From positions 1,966 through 65,965 of the forward strand of contig NZ_KQ949108.1 in the NCBI RefSeq assembly GCF_001514305.1: a stretch of DNA of 64,000 nucleotides, written 5' to 3'. The DNA comes from Streptomyces dysideae (GTDB lineage Bacteria; Actinomycetota; Actinomycetes; Streptomycetales; Streptomycetaceae). The notes below the pieces were generated by a model. The model searched no databases and was not told the origin of the DNA. It saw only the letters and a list, made by a program, of their open reading frames with translations. Below, piece by piece: positions 33,733 through 42,169 of the stretch (position 1 is the stretch's first letter; every line of letters begins with the position of its first letter). The translations under genes and the position numbers were made by a program.

Positions 33733-33957
33733 TCAGGTGAGCGGTGGGCCCGGCTCGGGGTTCGGTACCGGTTCTGGGCCGGGTGGGATCGGGGACGGGG
33801 AGGGCTCCGGGGGCGGGCCGGGGCTCGGGGGCGGTGTGGGCACCGGGGTGGGCGGTGGTTCGGGGGTCGGGGTTGGTTCGGGGGGCGGGACCGGGTGGGG
33901 CTCCGGGTGTGTGGGGTCCGGTCCCAGAGGGGTGGGGTCCGGGTACGGGTTCGTCAT
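33733..33957 (-). CDS. Small proline-rich repeat protein, 74 residues
   Basis: From ATG 33957, six bases after GGAGGA, the frame encodes a peptide made almost only of Pro, Glu, Thr, Asp and Gly arranged as short PEP, PTP and PDP units. There is no signal peptide. The opposite strand is also open as a Gly/Ser-rich frame but has no ribosome site. The precise SD and spacing make the minus frame the better choice. Function is unknown; similar Pro-rich short proteins are seen in other streptomycetes. Confidence 0.6.
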   Translation of the reverse strand: MTNPYPDPTPLGPDPTHPEPHPVPPPEPTPTPEPPPTPVPTPPPSPGPPPEPSPSPIPPGPEPVPNPEPGPPLT

Positions 33958-34029
33958 GGCGTCCTCCGGCCAATCGGTGCACGTCGGCTCTGGACTACTC
34001 CCCCGCGTACCCGGGGGCCGCGCCACCAG

Positions 34030-34701
34030 TCACTCGCGCGCGTCAATGCGGGCGACCAGGTGGGTCTGCCCCGCGTGCGCCGCCGCGCCGACCGCCAGTC
34101 CCTGCCGTGGGCTGGACAGCACCGGAATCGAGGTCGTGGCCAGGTGCTCGGCGGGGGCCATGGACCCCTGGGCGAGGACGATCGCGTCCGCGTCGGTCAC
34201 CTCGTCCGCCGTGGCCGCCACCCGCCGGGCGTAGCCCTCCGTGTCGCCCGCCTCGAAGTACGGCCAGGCGGCCTCGACGAGGCGGGTCCGTACCTCGACC
34301 GGGCGCCCGGCGCGGGACGACTCCTCCTCGATCAGCGTCACCGTCGGCCCGAACGTGCTCTCCACCGTGGCGAGGACGACGACACGGGGACCGGCAGCCA
34401 CCGCGGCCGCGGCCATCGGACGGTCGACGCGCAGCACCGGCACCCCGGCCTCGACGGCCGCCGCCTCCGCGACCCCGCCGATGCTGGAACAGGTGCACAG
34501 CACGGCCCGCGCGCCCTCCCCGACGGCCCGGTGCAGCGCCGCACGCACGTCGTCCGTGACGGAGTCGGCGCCTTCGCGGCGGGCCCGGTCCAGCAGCTCC
34601 TCGTCGACGAAGTGCCGTAGTTCCAGGCCCTGGTGGTCCTCGTCGCGCAGCGCGTCGAAGACCGGGACGTGCGCGTGCGAGGTGTGCAGGAGGGCGAGCA
34701 T
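34030..34701 (-). CDS. Aspartate/glutamate racemase-superfamily protein
   Basis: This 223-residue protein resembles Asp/Glu/hydantoin racemases. The first catalytic Cys is in VLCTCSSIGG. At the place of the second Cys the sequence reads VLAQGSMA, so the two-base racemase mechanism is unlikely as seen. It may instead be a related isomerase or a binding protein. The ATG at 34701 overlaps the last base of the upstream GNAT stop (TGATG), so translation is coupled in the panD operon. Confidence 0.78.
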   Translation of the reverse strand: MLALLHTSHAHVPVFDALRDEDHQGLELRHFVDEELLDRARREGADSVTDDVRAALHRAVGEGARAVLCTCSSIGGVAEAAAVEAGVPVLRVDRPMAAAAVAAGPRVVVLATVESTFGPTVTLIEEESSRAGRPVEVRTRLVEAAWPYFEAGDTEGYARRVAATADEVTDADAIVLAQGSMAPAEHLATTSIPVLSSPRQGLAVGAAAHAGQTHLVARIDARE

Positions 34702-35045
34702 CAGAACCGCCCGGGATGCGCCCGCAGCCAGTCCTTCGCCGCCCGCAGCAGCTCCGGGTCGGCCGCCGGGGCCTCGTCGGGGTGGCGTTCCGCCCACTTC
34801 ACGACGTACGGGCACAGCGGTGCGACGACGATGCCCTCGCGAGCGGCCATGCCGTACAGCTCGCGCGCCAGTGAGCCCGCGATGCCCTTCCCCTCGTGGG
34901 CCGGTTCCACGATGGTGTGGACGGGGACCAGGGCGTGCCCGGGGGATTCGAGGACGAAGTACTCGATGTAGCCGACGACTTCACCGCCGGCCACGGCCTC
35001 GAGGCGGCCCGCTGCCCGGTCGTCGCGGATCTCGATGTCGTTCAT
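34701..35045 (-). CDS. Short GNAT-family acetyltransferase (YjdJ-like)
   Basis: This 114-residue minimal GNAT protein of the Gcn5-like short type (NAT_SF_1/YjdJ) carries the acetyl-CoA loop EGKGIAGSLARELY and the C-terminal CPYVVKWAERHPD, typical of this group. The ATG at 35045 is seven bases after AGGAG. It sits directly between panD and the racemase-like gene. In enterobacteria a different GNAT protein, PanZ, activates PanD. This one is not clearly PanZ, so any link is inference. Confidence 0.83.
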   Translation of the reverse strand: MNDIEIRDDRAAGRLEAVAGGEVVGYIEYFVLESPGHALVPVHTIVEPAHEGKGIAGSLARELYGMAAREGIVVAPLCPYVVKWAERHPDEAPAADPELLRAAKDWLRAHPGRF

Positions 35046-35086
35046 GGGCACGCTCCTGGTCCGTCGAATGGCGCGTCGGGTGCCGG

Positions 35087-35506
35087 TCAGGCCGGTACGG
35101 CCTGCGGGCTGCGCTCCTGGTCGGAGCCCGGCACCGGTGCGGACGGGTCGGCGCCGAGGGCGACGATCCGGTTGTCACCGTCCACGTGCACGACCCGCGG
35201 CTCGAACACCCGGGCCTCGGCGTCGGTCATCTGACCGTAGCTGATGATGATCACCAGATCTCCGGGATGGACCAGATGGGCCGCCGCCCCGTTGATCCCG
35301 ACCACGCCCGAGCCGCGCTCGCCCTTGATGACGTATGTCTCCAGGCGGGCCCCGTTGGTGATGTCGACGATGTGGACGAGCTCGCCGGGCAGCAGATCGG
35401 CGGCGTCGAGGAGGTCCGCGTCGATGGTCACCGATCCCACGTAGTGCAGGTCGGCCTGGGTGACGGTGGCGCGGTGGATCTTGGACTTGAACATGGTGCG
35501 CAGCAT
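35087..35506 (-). CDS. panD: Aspartate 1-decarboxylase proenzyme
   Basis: This pyruvoyl enzyme converts L-aspartate to beta-alanine for pantothenate and CoA. The self-cleavage site is Gly24-Ser25 in HYVGSVTID, the substrate Lys9 is in FKSKIHR, and NGAAAHLVHPGDLVIIISYG is the conserved core. Length is 139 residues. ATG 35506 follows GGGAG. The gene leads an operon with the GNAT and racemase-like genes. Confidence 0.95.
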   Translation of the reverse strand: MLRTMFKSKIHRATVTQADLHYVGSVTIDADLLDAADLLPGELVHIVDITNGARLETYVIKGERGSGVVGINGAAAHLVHPGDLVIIISYGQMTDAEARVFEPRVVHVDGDNRIVALGADPSAPVPGSDQERSPQAVPA

Positions 35507-35592
35507 GAAGAAGCTCCCGATTTGTCTGCTCCCTGCCCGCTTGTCGCAGGTCAAGGGCGGTCTCCGGAGACTACAACGGTTCGCATCTTCGG

Positions 35593-36066
35593 TCAGCTGT
35601 CGCCAGGTGTTCCAGGACTCACACTGACCCGTTGCCGGCTTTCCTGACGAATGATCAGGTCGATGCGGGCTCCGATCTGCAGGCCGGACAGGAACCAGGG
35701 CAGGTAGGCGCATGCCGTCAGTGCACTGACCGCGAGAGGGTCACCGGGTGGTGGCCGCGGCCGGCAGCGGTAGGGCGACCACACGTACGCCGTCGCCACT
35801 GCCCGGAACAGGCCCGCCGTGTCGCTGGTCTCCACGACGCCCCCCTGTCTCATCACACTGACGCGGTCACAGATGTCGGCGACGACGCCGAAGTTGTGCG
35901 TCACCAGAAGCACGGCCATTCCGCGTTCCTGCCGGAGGGCGCGTATCAGGTCGAGCACTTCGGCCTGCACGGTGACGTCGAGCGCGGTGGTGGCCTCGTC
36001 CGCGATGATCAGGTCCGGTTCCGCCGCGACGGGGCGACGTCGTGGCACGAACCCGGTCGATGTCAC
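35593..36066 (-). pseudogene. Chimeric remnant: peptide ABC ATPase fragment joined to MFS fragment
   Basis: The middle of this frame is the C-terminal part of a Dpp/Opp-type ABC ATPase, beginning at its Walker B (PDLIIADEATTALDV) and running through VLLVTHNFGVVADICDRVSVM. The Walker A half is missing. After about residue 85 similarity changes to a stretch like the N-terminal helix of an MFS exporter (TACAYLPWFLSGLQIGARID), then a stop. Both parts are on the same strand, so deletions have stitched two broken genes together. No product is expected to work. Confidence 0.7.
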
Positions 36067-36206
36067 CGTGGGCCAACGCCTTCAGGGCCTCGGGAGGCAG
36101 GCGGAGGAGGGCACGACGCACAGCACAGCCGAGAGCTGCCGACGCTGCGGACGTTCCACCGGATGCCGGAGTGCCTCGTGTGAGCGGGCAGGCAACGTGG
36201 CAGCGA

Positions 36207-37153
36207 TCCTGCATGCCCATCATGGTCGCAGGTGCAACGGGAAGCATCGGCTCCGCTGCCGTACGACGCCCGCGTGCCGAGGCCGCGCACGACCTCCTCG
36301 GCCTGGCCCGGCGGCTGCCCGGCGGCTCTGGCAGCCGTGGCGCCGACCGGCGCTCGGTCGGCCTGAGCGCCGAGTCCTGCCACGGCACATCGGCGACACC
36401 CGCCGCCTGCTCCGAGCCGTCGCCGAGGCCGGCGTCCCGCGGTTGTTCCACATGGCCTCGCCCAGCGCCTGCTCACCGAAGCAGGACGACCGCCCGGTCG
36501 AAGAGTCCTGGCCCGCCGAGGGCGCCCGACTCGCGGTACGGCCGGCACGAATCGCCGGCCCGGCGCCTCCTGCACCAGCACGACGCCTCCGGCACCGGCT
36601 CGCTCTTCACCCGCCTACTGCCCGTTGTCGTCGGCCGGAGTGCCGCCGGCATTGCCCTGCTCCGGTGCGTACCCGCCAAGGCGCTCGGCATGCTGCCGGT
36701 CCTGCCGATGGGCCGAGGGCTGCCCCTCCGGATGGTCCACACCCAGGAGATCGCCGAGGCGATCGCCACCGTGCTCCACCAGCACTCGGGCGGTCCGTTC
36801 GAACCTGCCGCCGACACGCCCGTGACCGCGGCGGTATCCCGGACGTGTTCGGCGCCAGGCCTGTGCACGCGCCCGAGGCAGTGGTCCGCGGCCGCCATGT
36901 CGGCCGCCTGGCACGTGCCCCTTCAGCAGGTCGACACTCTGTGGCTCGACATGGGCTCCGTACTCCCGATGACGGACACGACCCGCGGGCGTACGGAGCA
37001 CGGACGGCCCCCGGCCGAGGACGGCCCGGATGTGTCCACCGAGATGGTCGAGAGCATGAAGGACGCGTCCCACAGAACTCCCGTGCTGCGCCCGCGCACC
37101 GTGCTCGGCACGCTCGACGCCACGATCCGTCACAGGCCGGTCGAGGTGCGGCG
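36207..37153 (+). pseudogene. NAD-dependent epimerase/dehydratase, heavily decayed
   Basis: Pieces of one nucleotide-sugar epimerase-like gene can be followed in two frames: PIMVAGATGSIGSAAVRR with a Rossmann motif at the start, RRLLRAVAEAGVPRLFHMAS with SPKQDDRPVEESW in the next frame, then back to the first frame with RLLHQHDASGTGSLFTRL and MVHTQEIAEAIATVLHQHSGGPF. Several frameshifts and at least one internal deletion are needed to connect them. The gene lies just before the UbiA gene and may once have been part of that operon. Confidence 0.7.
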
Positions 37154-37996
37154 ATGCCCGTGACCACCCGCGCGGTCCCGGCGCGCCCCGGACCGTCGCC
37201 TGTGCCCGCGCTGCTCGCCACCGCCCACGGCGGGCCCGCCCTTGCGGTCACCGCCGTCGCGGGCCTGCTCGCTCTCCGCGCCGACCTGCACCCGCTCGAC
37301 GCCGCCGCCGTCACCGCGGCGGTGTTCACCGGCCAGCTCACGATCGGCTGGGGCAACGACCTGCTGGACCTCCGTCGTGACCGCACCGTCGGCCGCACCG
37401 ACAAGCCGTTGGCCACCGGAGCCCTCCCCGTCAGCCGGGTGGTGCCGGCCCTGGTCGTGGCCGCACTCGGCTGCCTCGTGCTGTCCGCGCTGGCCGACTG
37501 GCGCAGCGCGCTGGTCAACGCCACCCTTGCCACCGGTGCGGGCCACGCCTACAACCTTGGGCTCAAGGCGACCGTGTGGTCCTGGGCGCCGTACGCCTGC
37601 GCCTTCGGGACGCTGCCCTCGGTCGTCACCCTCGCCGGCCCCACCCAGGGCTGGGCACCGCTGTGGATGACCGGCGCCGGCGCCACGCTCGGTGTCGGAG
37701 CGCACCTGCTCAACACGGTGCCCGACCTCGCCGACGACGAACGTACCGGCGTCCGCGGCCTCCCTCACCGGATCGGCGAACGTCGCTCGCGCGTCCTCGC
37801 CGCCGTACTGTTGCCCGCCGCCTCGCTGCTCGCCGTCCTCGGCCCCGCAGGAACGCCCCCGGCGTGGGCGTGGGTGGTCCTTGCACTGGTGACCGTCCTC
37901 GCACTCCTCACGCTGGTCGCCCGCGACCGTACTCCCTTCCGGGCCGCGGTGGCCATCGCCCTGCTCGACGTCGTCCTGCTCGTGGCGGCCGGCTGA
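37154..37996 (+). CDS. UbiA-family prenyltransferase
   Basis: This 280-residue integral membrane enzyme transfers a polyprenyl chain to an aromatic or polar acceptor. The first Asp-rich motif NDLLDLRRD and the second region NTVPDLADD (the conserved D-x-x-x-D type) are present, with about eight hydrophobic helices. It starts directly at the end of the decayed epimerase gene. Placement before a type III PKS, a methyltransferase and an FAD enzyme suggests it prenylates a polyketide product; the acceptor is inferred. Confidence 0.85.
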   Translation: MPVTTRAVPARPGPSPVPALLATAHGGPALAVTAVAGLLALRADLHPLDAAAVTAAVFTGQLTIGWGNDLLDLRRDRTVGRTDKPLATGALPVSRVVPALVVAALGCLVLSALADWRSALVNATLATGAGHAYNLGLKATVWSWAPYACAFGTLPSVVTLAGPTQGWAPLWMTGAGATLGVGAHLLNTVPDLADDERTGVRGLPHRIGERRSRVLAAVLLPAASLLAVLGPAGTPPAWAWVVLALVTVLALLTLVARDRTPFRAAVAIALLDVVLLVAAG

Positions 37997-38318
37997 TGGC
38001 GCCCTCACTCACCACTTCGACCCCGGGCCGGCGCCATCACCCTGGGCCAGTTCCACGCCGACCCGGGTCTGCGCGATGCCCTCCTGGACCGGGCGGACTT
38101 CGCTGCCCCAGTCGCGCCACGCCGCTCTCGCCGCCCGCCTCGCCGCGACACACGGAACCTCGGGGGCGGCTGCGCTCCTCGGCCGCCGACCGGCATGTCT
38201 CCTACGGCCTCGTCGAGCTCGGTCCCGGCCGGGGCCGGCTCACCCCGACCCTCGCGCTCAGCCTCGGTCGGGCCCTCGTTGCGCCCATCCGCCCGACCAG
38301 CCGACCACCGGAGCCAGC
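37997..38318 (+). other. Gap of 322 bp between UbiA and type III PKS genes
   Basis: No complete gene is seen. All plus frames are partly open, and pieces such as TLGQFHADPGLRDALLDRA and HVSYGLVELGPGRGRL look protein-like in different frames, so a lost gene is possible. I cannot assign a family. Confidence 0.4.
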
Positions 38319-39407
38319 ATGACCATGCGCGTCCTCAGCGTCCGCGGCACCCTGCCGGAGCACAGCCACCGGCAGGAGGAGATCACCGAGTCCTTCACCA
38401 CCATGCTGGTCGAGGACACGGTCAAGCGCGGCATCGTGGAACGGTTCCACCGCAACGTGTGCGTCGAGACCCGGCACACCGTGCTCCCGCTGGAGGAGTA
38501 CGCCCGGCTCGAGGACTTCGGCCAGTCGAACGACGTCTTCATCCGGGCCGGCGTCGAGCTCGGCGGTCGCGCGGTCGTCGACGCGCTCAAGGCCGTCGGC
38601 CTCACACCGGCCGATGTCGACTACATCGTGTCGTGCACGGTGACCGGCCTGGCCGTCCCCTCGCTCGAGGCCCGCGTCGCGGCGGAGATCGGGCTGCGGC
38701 CCGACGTGGTGCGCCTGCCCCTCGTCGGCCTCGGCTGTGTGGCGGGCGTGGCGGGTGTCGCCCGCCTGCACGACCTGCTGCGCGGCCGCCCGGACGGGGT
38801 CGCGGTGCTGATGTCGGTCGAGTTGTGCTCGCTCACACTGCAGCGCGACGACACCTCGGTCGCCAACCTCGTGGCCAGCGGCCTGTTCGGGGACGGCGCC
38901 GCGGCGGTGGTCGCCGTCGGGCCCGAGCACGCACTCGCGCAGTCCGACGACCCGGCTCGTCCCGAGGTCCTCGCGGCGCGCAGCCGTCTCTACCCCGACT
39001 CGGAGCGCATGATGGGCTGGGACGTCGGCTCGGGCGGGCTGAGGATCGTACTCGACCCCTCGGTCCCCGACCTGGTGCGTCGTCACATCGGCGACGACGT
39101 CCGTGGCTTCCTTGCCGACCACGGGCTGACCAGCGACGACCTCGGCTGGTACGTGGCGCACCCTGGCGGCCCCAAGGTCCTCGAAGCGCTACAGGACGCC
39201 CTCGGGGTCGAGCGGGACGCCCTGGGCGTGACCTGGGACTCGCTGCGCCGGATCGGCAACCTGTCCTCCTCCTCCGTGCTGCACGTCATGGCGGACACGC
39301 TCGCCGACCATCCGCCCCCGCCCGGCTCCTACGGGCTCATGCTCGCCATGGGCCCCGGCTTCTGTTCCGAGTTCGTGCTCCTGCGCGCTCCGGGTGGTGA
39401 ACAGTGA
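38319..39407 (+). CDS. Type III polyketide synthase (chalcone/stilbene synthase family)
   Basis: This 362-residue homodimeric ketosynthase condenses malonyl-CoA onto an acyl starter. The catalytic triad is visible: Cys140 in GLGCVAG, His281 in YVAHPGG and Asn314 in GNLSSSS. Operon context (ICMT-like methyltransferase and FAD enzyme directly downstream) matches the SrsA group that makes alkylresorcinols or alkylpyrones from fatty acyl starters. GGAG precedes the ATG at 38319. The stop overlaps the next GTG start (GTGA), so translation is coupled. Confidence 0.93.
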   Translation: MTMRVLSVRGTLPEHSHRQEEITESFTTMLVEDTVKRGIVERFHRNVCVETRHTVLPLEEYARLEDFGQSNDVFIRAGVELGGRAVVDALKAVGLTPADVDYIVSCTVTGLAVPSLEARVAAEIGLRPDVVRLPLVGLGCVAGVAGVARLHDLLRGRPDGVAVLMSVELCSLTLQRDDTSVANLVASGLFGDGAAAVVAVGPEHALAQSDDPARPEVLAARSRLYPDSERMMGWDVGSGGLRIVLDPSVPDLVRRHIGDDVRGFLADHGLTSDDLGWYVAHPGGPKVLEALQDALGVERDALGVTWDSLRRIGNLSSSSVLHVMADTLADHPPPPGSYGLMLAMGPGFCSEFVLLRAPGGEQ

Positions 39408-39922
39408 ACAGCGAGGTCCTGTTCACCGCCCTGGTCCTGGCCGTCGGCCTGGAGCGGGTCGCCGAACTGGTCGTGTCCCGGCGCAACGCCGCCTTCAGCC
39501 TCGCGCGGGGCGGCGTGGAGTGCGGGCGGGGGCACTACCCGTTCATGGTGGTGCTGCACACGGGCCTGCTCGTGGGCGCGCTCGTGGAGGTGTGGATGCG
39601 CCGACCGGACGCTGTAGCGGTCCTCGCCTGGGCCATGCTCGCCCTGGTCGCGGCCTCGCAGGCGCTGCGCTGGTGGTGCATCGCCACCTTGGGGCGGCAG
39701 TGGAACACCCGGGTGATCGTCATGCCGGGCGCCGCGCGCGCGACGGGCGGCCCCTACCGCTGGATCCCGCACCCCAACTACGTCGCCGTCGTCGTGGAGG
39801 GGCTCGCGCTGCCCCTGGTGCACTCGGCCTGGGTCACGGCGGTTGTCTTCACCGCGCTGAACGGGTTCCTGCTCGCCACCCGCATCCGCGCCGAGGACGC
39901 CGCACTGGCACAACTGGCCTGA
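39404..39922 (+). CDS. ICMT-like membrane methyltransferase (SrsB-like)
   Basis: This 172-residue membrane protein of the isoprenylcysteine carboxyl methyltransferase fold has four to five hydrophobic helices and the conserved C-terminal block PYRWIPHPNYVAVVVEGLALP with the His-Pro-Asn-Tyr cofactor signature, followed by RIRAEDAAL. In the srs operon of S. griseus the equivalent enzyme O-methylates alkylresorcinols, which is known for that family. The same role is likely here, perhaps on a prenylated product. Confidence 0.87.
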   Translation: MNSEVLFTALVLAVGLERVAELVVSRRNAAFSLARGGVECGRGHYPFMVVLHTGLLVGALVEVWMRRPDAVAVLAWAMLALVAASQALRWWCIATLGRQWNTRVIVMPGAARATGGPYRWIPHPNYVAVVVEGLALPLVHSAWVTAVVFTALNGFLLATRIRAEDAALAQLA

Positions 39923-39933
39923 AGGAGGCGCAC

Positions 39934-40974
39934 ATGGACCTGCTCGTCGTCGGCGGGGGGCCGGCAGGCCTGGCCACGGCCCTGCACGCGGCCCGGGCGG
40001 GGCTCGACGTCGCCGTATGGGAGCGGCGCGCAGGCATTGTCGACAAGGCGTGCGGCGAGGGACTGATGCCGGGTGCCGTCAGCGCCTTGGCGGCGCTCGG
40101 TGTGCGTCCGCCGGGCCACGACCTGCGGGGCATCCGCTATGTCGCCGGACCGCGCCGGGCCGATGCCGACTTCGGAGGGGGCCCGGGCCGCGGGGTGCGT
40201 CGCACGAGGCTGCACGCGGCACTGCGCGAGACGGTGCTGGCCGCGGGCGTACGGGTCGAGCAGCGCACCGCGCACCATGTCGAGCAGGACGACGACGGGG
40301 TTCGGGTCGACGACACCCGTGCCGGCCACCTCGTCGCGGCTGACGGCCTGCACTCGCCGATCCGCCGGGCCCTGGGCCTCGACCGGCCACGCCGGGCCCG
40401 CCCGCGGCACGGGCTGCGGCGCCACTACGAGCTCGCCCCCTGGAGCGACCACGTCGAAGTGCACTGGGCCCGGTACGCGGAGGCCTACGTAACCCCGGTG
40501 GCCGGCGACCTCGTGGGGGTCGCAGTGCTCACCACCGCCCGCGGGTCGTTCGACGACCACCTCGCCGCCTTCCCCGAGCTGCGGGAGCGGCTGGCCGGGG
40601 CCCGGCACGCCGGACCGGTGCGCGGGGCGGGCCCGCTCCGCCAGGACACGAGCGCACGCACCGCCGGCCGAGTGCTGCTCGTCGGCGATGCCGCCGGCTA
40701 TGTCGATGCGCTGACCGGTGAGGGCATCGCACTGGCGCTCGCGCAGGCGCCGGCGGCCGTCCGGGCCGTCACCAGCGGTGACTTGGGGGGCTACGAGCGG
40801 GAGTGGCGGCAGCTCACACGGCGCTACCGCTGGCTGACCCACGCGCTGCTCGGCGCGACGCGGGTGCCCCCGGCTCGCGCGGCGCTGGTGCCTCTGGCAC
40901 AGCGGCTGCCGTGGCTGTTCTCCGCGACCGTCGACACGCTGGCCCGCCCGGCCGGGCAGCACGGGTCGGCGTGA
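39934..40974 (+). CDS. FAD-dependent monooxygenase / geranylgeranyl reductase-like oxidoreductase
   Basis: This 346-residue flavoprotein begins with the FAD dinucleotide-binding motif VVGGGPAGLATAL, has an RTRLHAAL region, and carries the second FAD motif VGDAAGYVDALTGEGIALAL. This pattern fits SrsC-like hydroxylases, which convert resorcinols to quinols or quinones, and also geranylgeranyl reductase-like enzymes, which saturate prenyl chains. Either fits a gene set with a UbiA prenyltransferase. GGAGG precedes the ATG. Confidence 0.88.
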   Translation: MDLLVVGGGPAGLATALHAARAGLDVAVWERRAGIVDKACGEGLMPGAVSALAALGVRPPGHDLRGIRYVAGPRRADADFGGGPGRGVRRTRLHAALRETVLAAGVRVEQRTAHHVEQDDDGVRVDDTRAGHLVAADGLHSPIRRALGLDRPRRARPRHGLRRHYELAPWSDHVEVHWARYAEAYVTPVAGDLVGVAVLTTARGSFDDHLAAFPELRERLAGARHAGPVRGAGPLRQDTSARTAGRVLLVGDAAGYVDALTGEGIALALAQAPAAVRAVTSGDLGGYEREWRQLTRRYRWLTHALLGATRVPPARAALVPLAQRLPWLFSATVDTLARPAGQHGSA

Positions 40975-41087
40975 CGGAGCCGACCGCGTACGCCCCCGGC
41001 ACGGGCACGCTCCTGCCGGTGTCCCTCGGGTGGCCCCGGTGCCGCTGCCCGCGCTGCCGGACCGGCCACGGACCACGCGCCCGGTAG
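40971..41087 (+). CDS. Tiny Cys-rich ORF at the end of the biosynthetic operon
   Basis: GTG at 40971 overlaps the stop of the FAD gene (GTGA), and the 38-residue frame ends at 41087. The peptide has a zinc-knuckle-like CRCPRC followed by His. Coupled overlap and position inside the operon support translation, but it could be the leftover start of a truncated gene. I do not recognise it. A strong terminator follows 90 bp later. Confidence 0.4.
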   Translation: MTEPTAYAPGTGTLLPVSLGWPRCRCPRCRTGHGPRAR

Positions 41088-41177
41088 CGGCTCCCGGGGA
41101 CGGCCCGTGGACGGCGTCCACCTGCGAGGCACGTCAAACAGCCCCGTCCGGCCGTCCGGCTGACGGGGCACGGGCCA

Positions 41178-41206
41178 CGGCCCCCAGAGCGCGGCTCTGG
41201 GGGCCG
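41178..41206 (+). terminator. Terminator of the UbiA / type III PKS operon
   Basis: A 13-bp perfect stem (CGGCCCCCAGAGC with its complement) encloses a 3-base loop. It lies 90 bp after the last ORF. No long U-run follows, as is usual in Streptomyces. Confidence 0.75.
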
Positions 41207-41311
41207 CGTGCTGCCCTGCCAGAGCAAGGAACCACAGTGCACAGGTCCGCGAGGATCACGTTGTGGCCGGAATGACCCACTGCGGGCTGTCCCGTTGTTA
41301 CGGTCGCCCGT

Positions 41312-42169
41312 ATGACGCTCTCGGTACCTTCGGCGCGTGCCGTCGACTTGCGGGTTGAACCGGTTGACGACGTTCTTGATCGCGTGGAGCGGTCCCTGCA
41401 GGTCCACTTGGATCAAGGCACGGTTGTGCGCAAACGGCGCTCTGTCGGGGCGCGGACGGACCGTGACACCTGGGTACGCGTCGAGAGGCGATGCCTCGAC
41501 AAGATCGGAGTCCAGGGCTGGAACGGCAACGAGTGCGCCGCGCGTCTGAAGGGCATCGCCCAGCCCGCATGGCAGGCATGTGTGGTCTGGCGGGACGCGG
41601 ACGAGCTGGTGATGTGGCGGGCCGACGAGACCGAACTCCTGCCGGGGACGCCCATCGGCACCGCCGTGCTCAGCGAAGACCCGAAGCTGCCGGATGGCTG
41701 GTGGCAGGCTCTCAGCTCCTCGATGGACGCGCTCGCGGCGCAGGACACGCGACGCGTTGCCACGCCGGACACCGTAACCATCACGCAGGCCCTCGTCACC
41801 GAGTCCATCCGCAGCGCGTTCTCCGGTAACTTCGACACGGCGGTTGAGCGATGGGTGCCGACACACGCGGATCTGAACTGGGCCAACATGACAGCGCCGA
41901 CGTACTGCCTCTTCGACTGGGAGGACTGGGGGAACGCGCCGCGAGGGCTGGACTCCGCCTCGCTGTGGGGAAGCTCCCTTGCCGTCCCGGCTCTGGCCGA
42001 TCGCGTACGGGAGGAGCGGCGCCATGACTTCGAGAGCCGGGACGGCAAGCTGATGACGCTGTTCGTGTGCTCGAAGATCCTGGGGCCGGATGCACACCCC
42101 GAGGACCCTCAGCTGGAGCCCGCGCGCCGTATGGCGGAGCAGGTCGTCGCGGAGCTTCAGACGGGCTGA
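41312..42169 (+). CDS. Aminoglycoside phosphotransferase-fold kinase
   Basis: This 285-residue protein has the kinase-like APH fold. The catalytic loop THADLNWANM matches HxDxxxxN, and the following LFDWEDWG supplies the metal-binding Asp. The N-terminal ATP lobe is atypical. It may phosphorylate a small molecule; antibiotic resistance is not implied by sequence alone. The gene converges on the large minus-strand regulator frame, which has no stop before running antisense through it. Confidence 0.75.
   Translation: MTLSVPSARAVDLRVEPVDDVLDRVERSLQVHLDQGTVVRKRRSVGARTDRDTWVRVERRCLDKIGVQGWNGNECAARLKGIAQPAWQACVVWRDADELVMWRADETELLPGTPIGTAVLSEDPKLPDGWWQALSSSMDALAAQDTRRVATPDTVTITQALVTESIRSAFSGNFDTAVERWVPTHADLNWANMTAPTYCLFDWEDWGNAPRGLDSASLWGSSLAVPALADRVREERRHDFESRDGKLMTLFVCSKILGPDAHPEDPQLEPARRMAEQVVAELQTG

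Noticed and set aside
33566..34234. Glycine/serine-rich plus-strand frame after gnd
   Set aside because: No ribosome site, and it begins inside the gnd terminator hairpin. The minus-strand proline-rich frame has a canonical start, and the racemase-like gene occupies the rest.
40814..42169. Continuation of the DUF5753 regulator frame antisense to the kinase and FAD genes
   Set aside because: The plus-strand genes there have intact motifs and correct starts. The minus frame shows no family features beyond about 42170.
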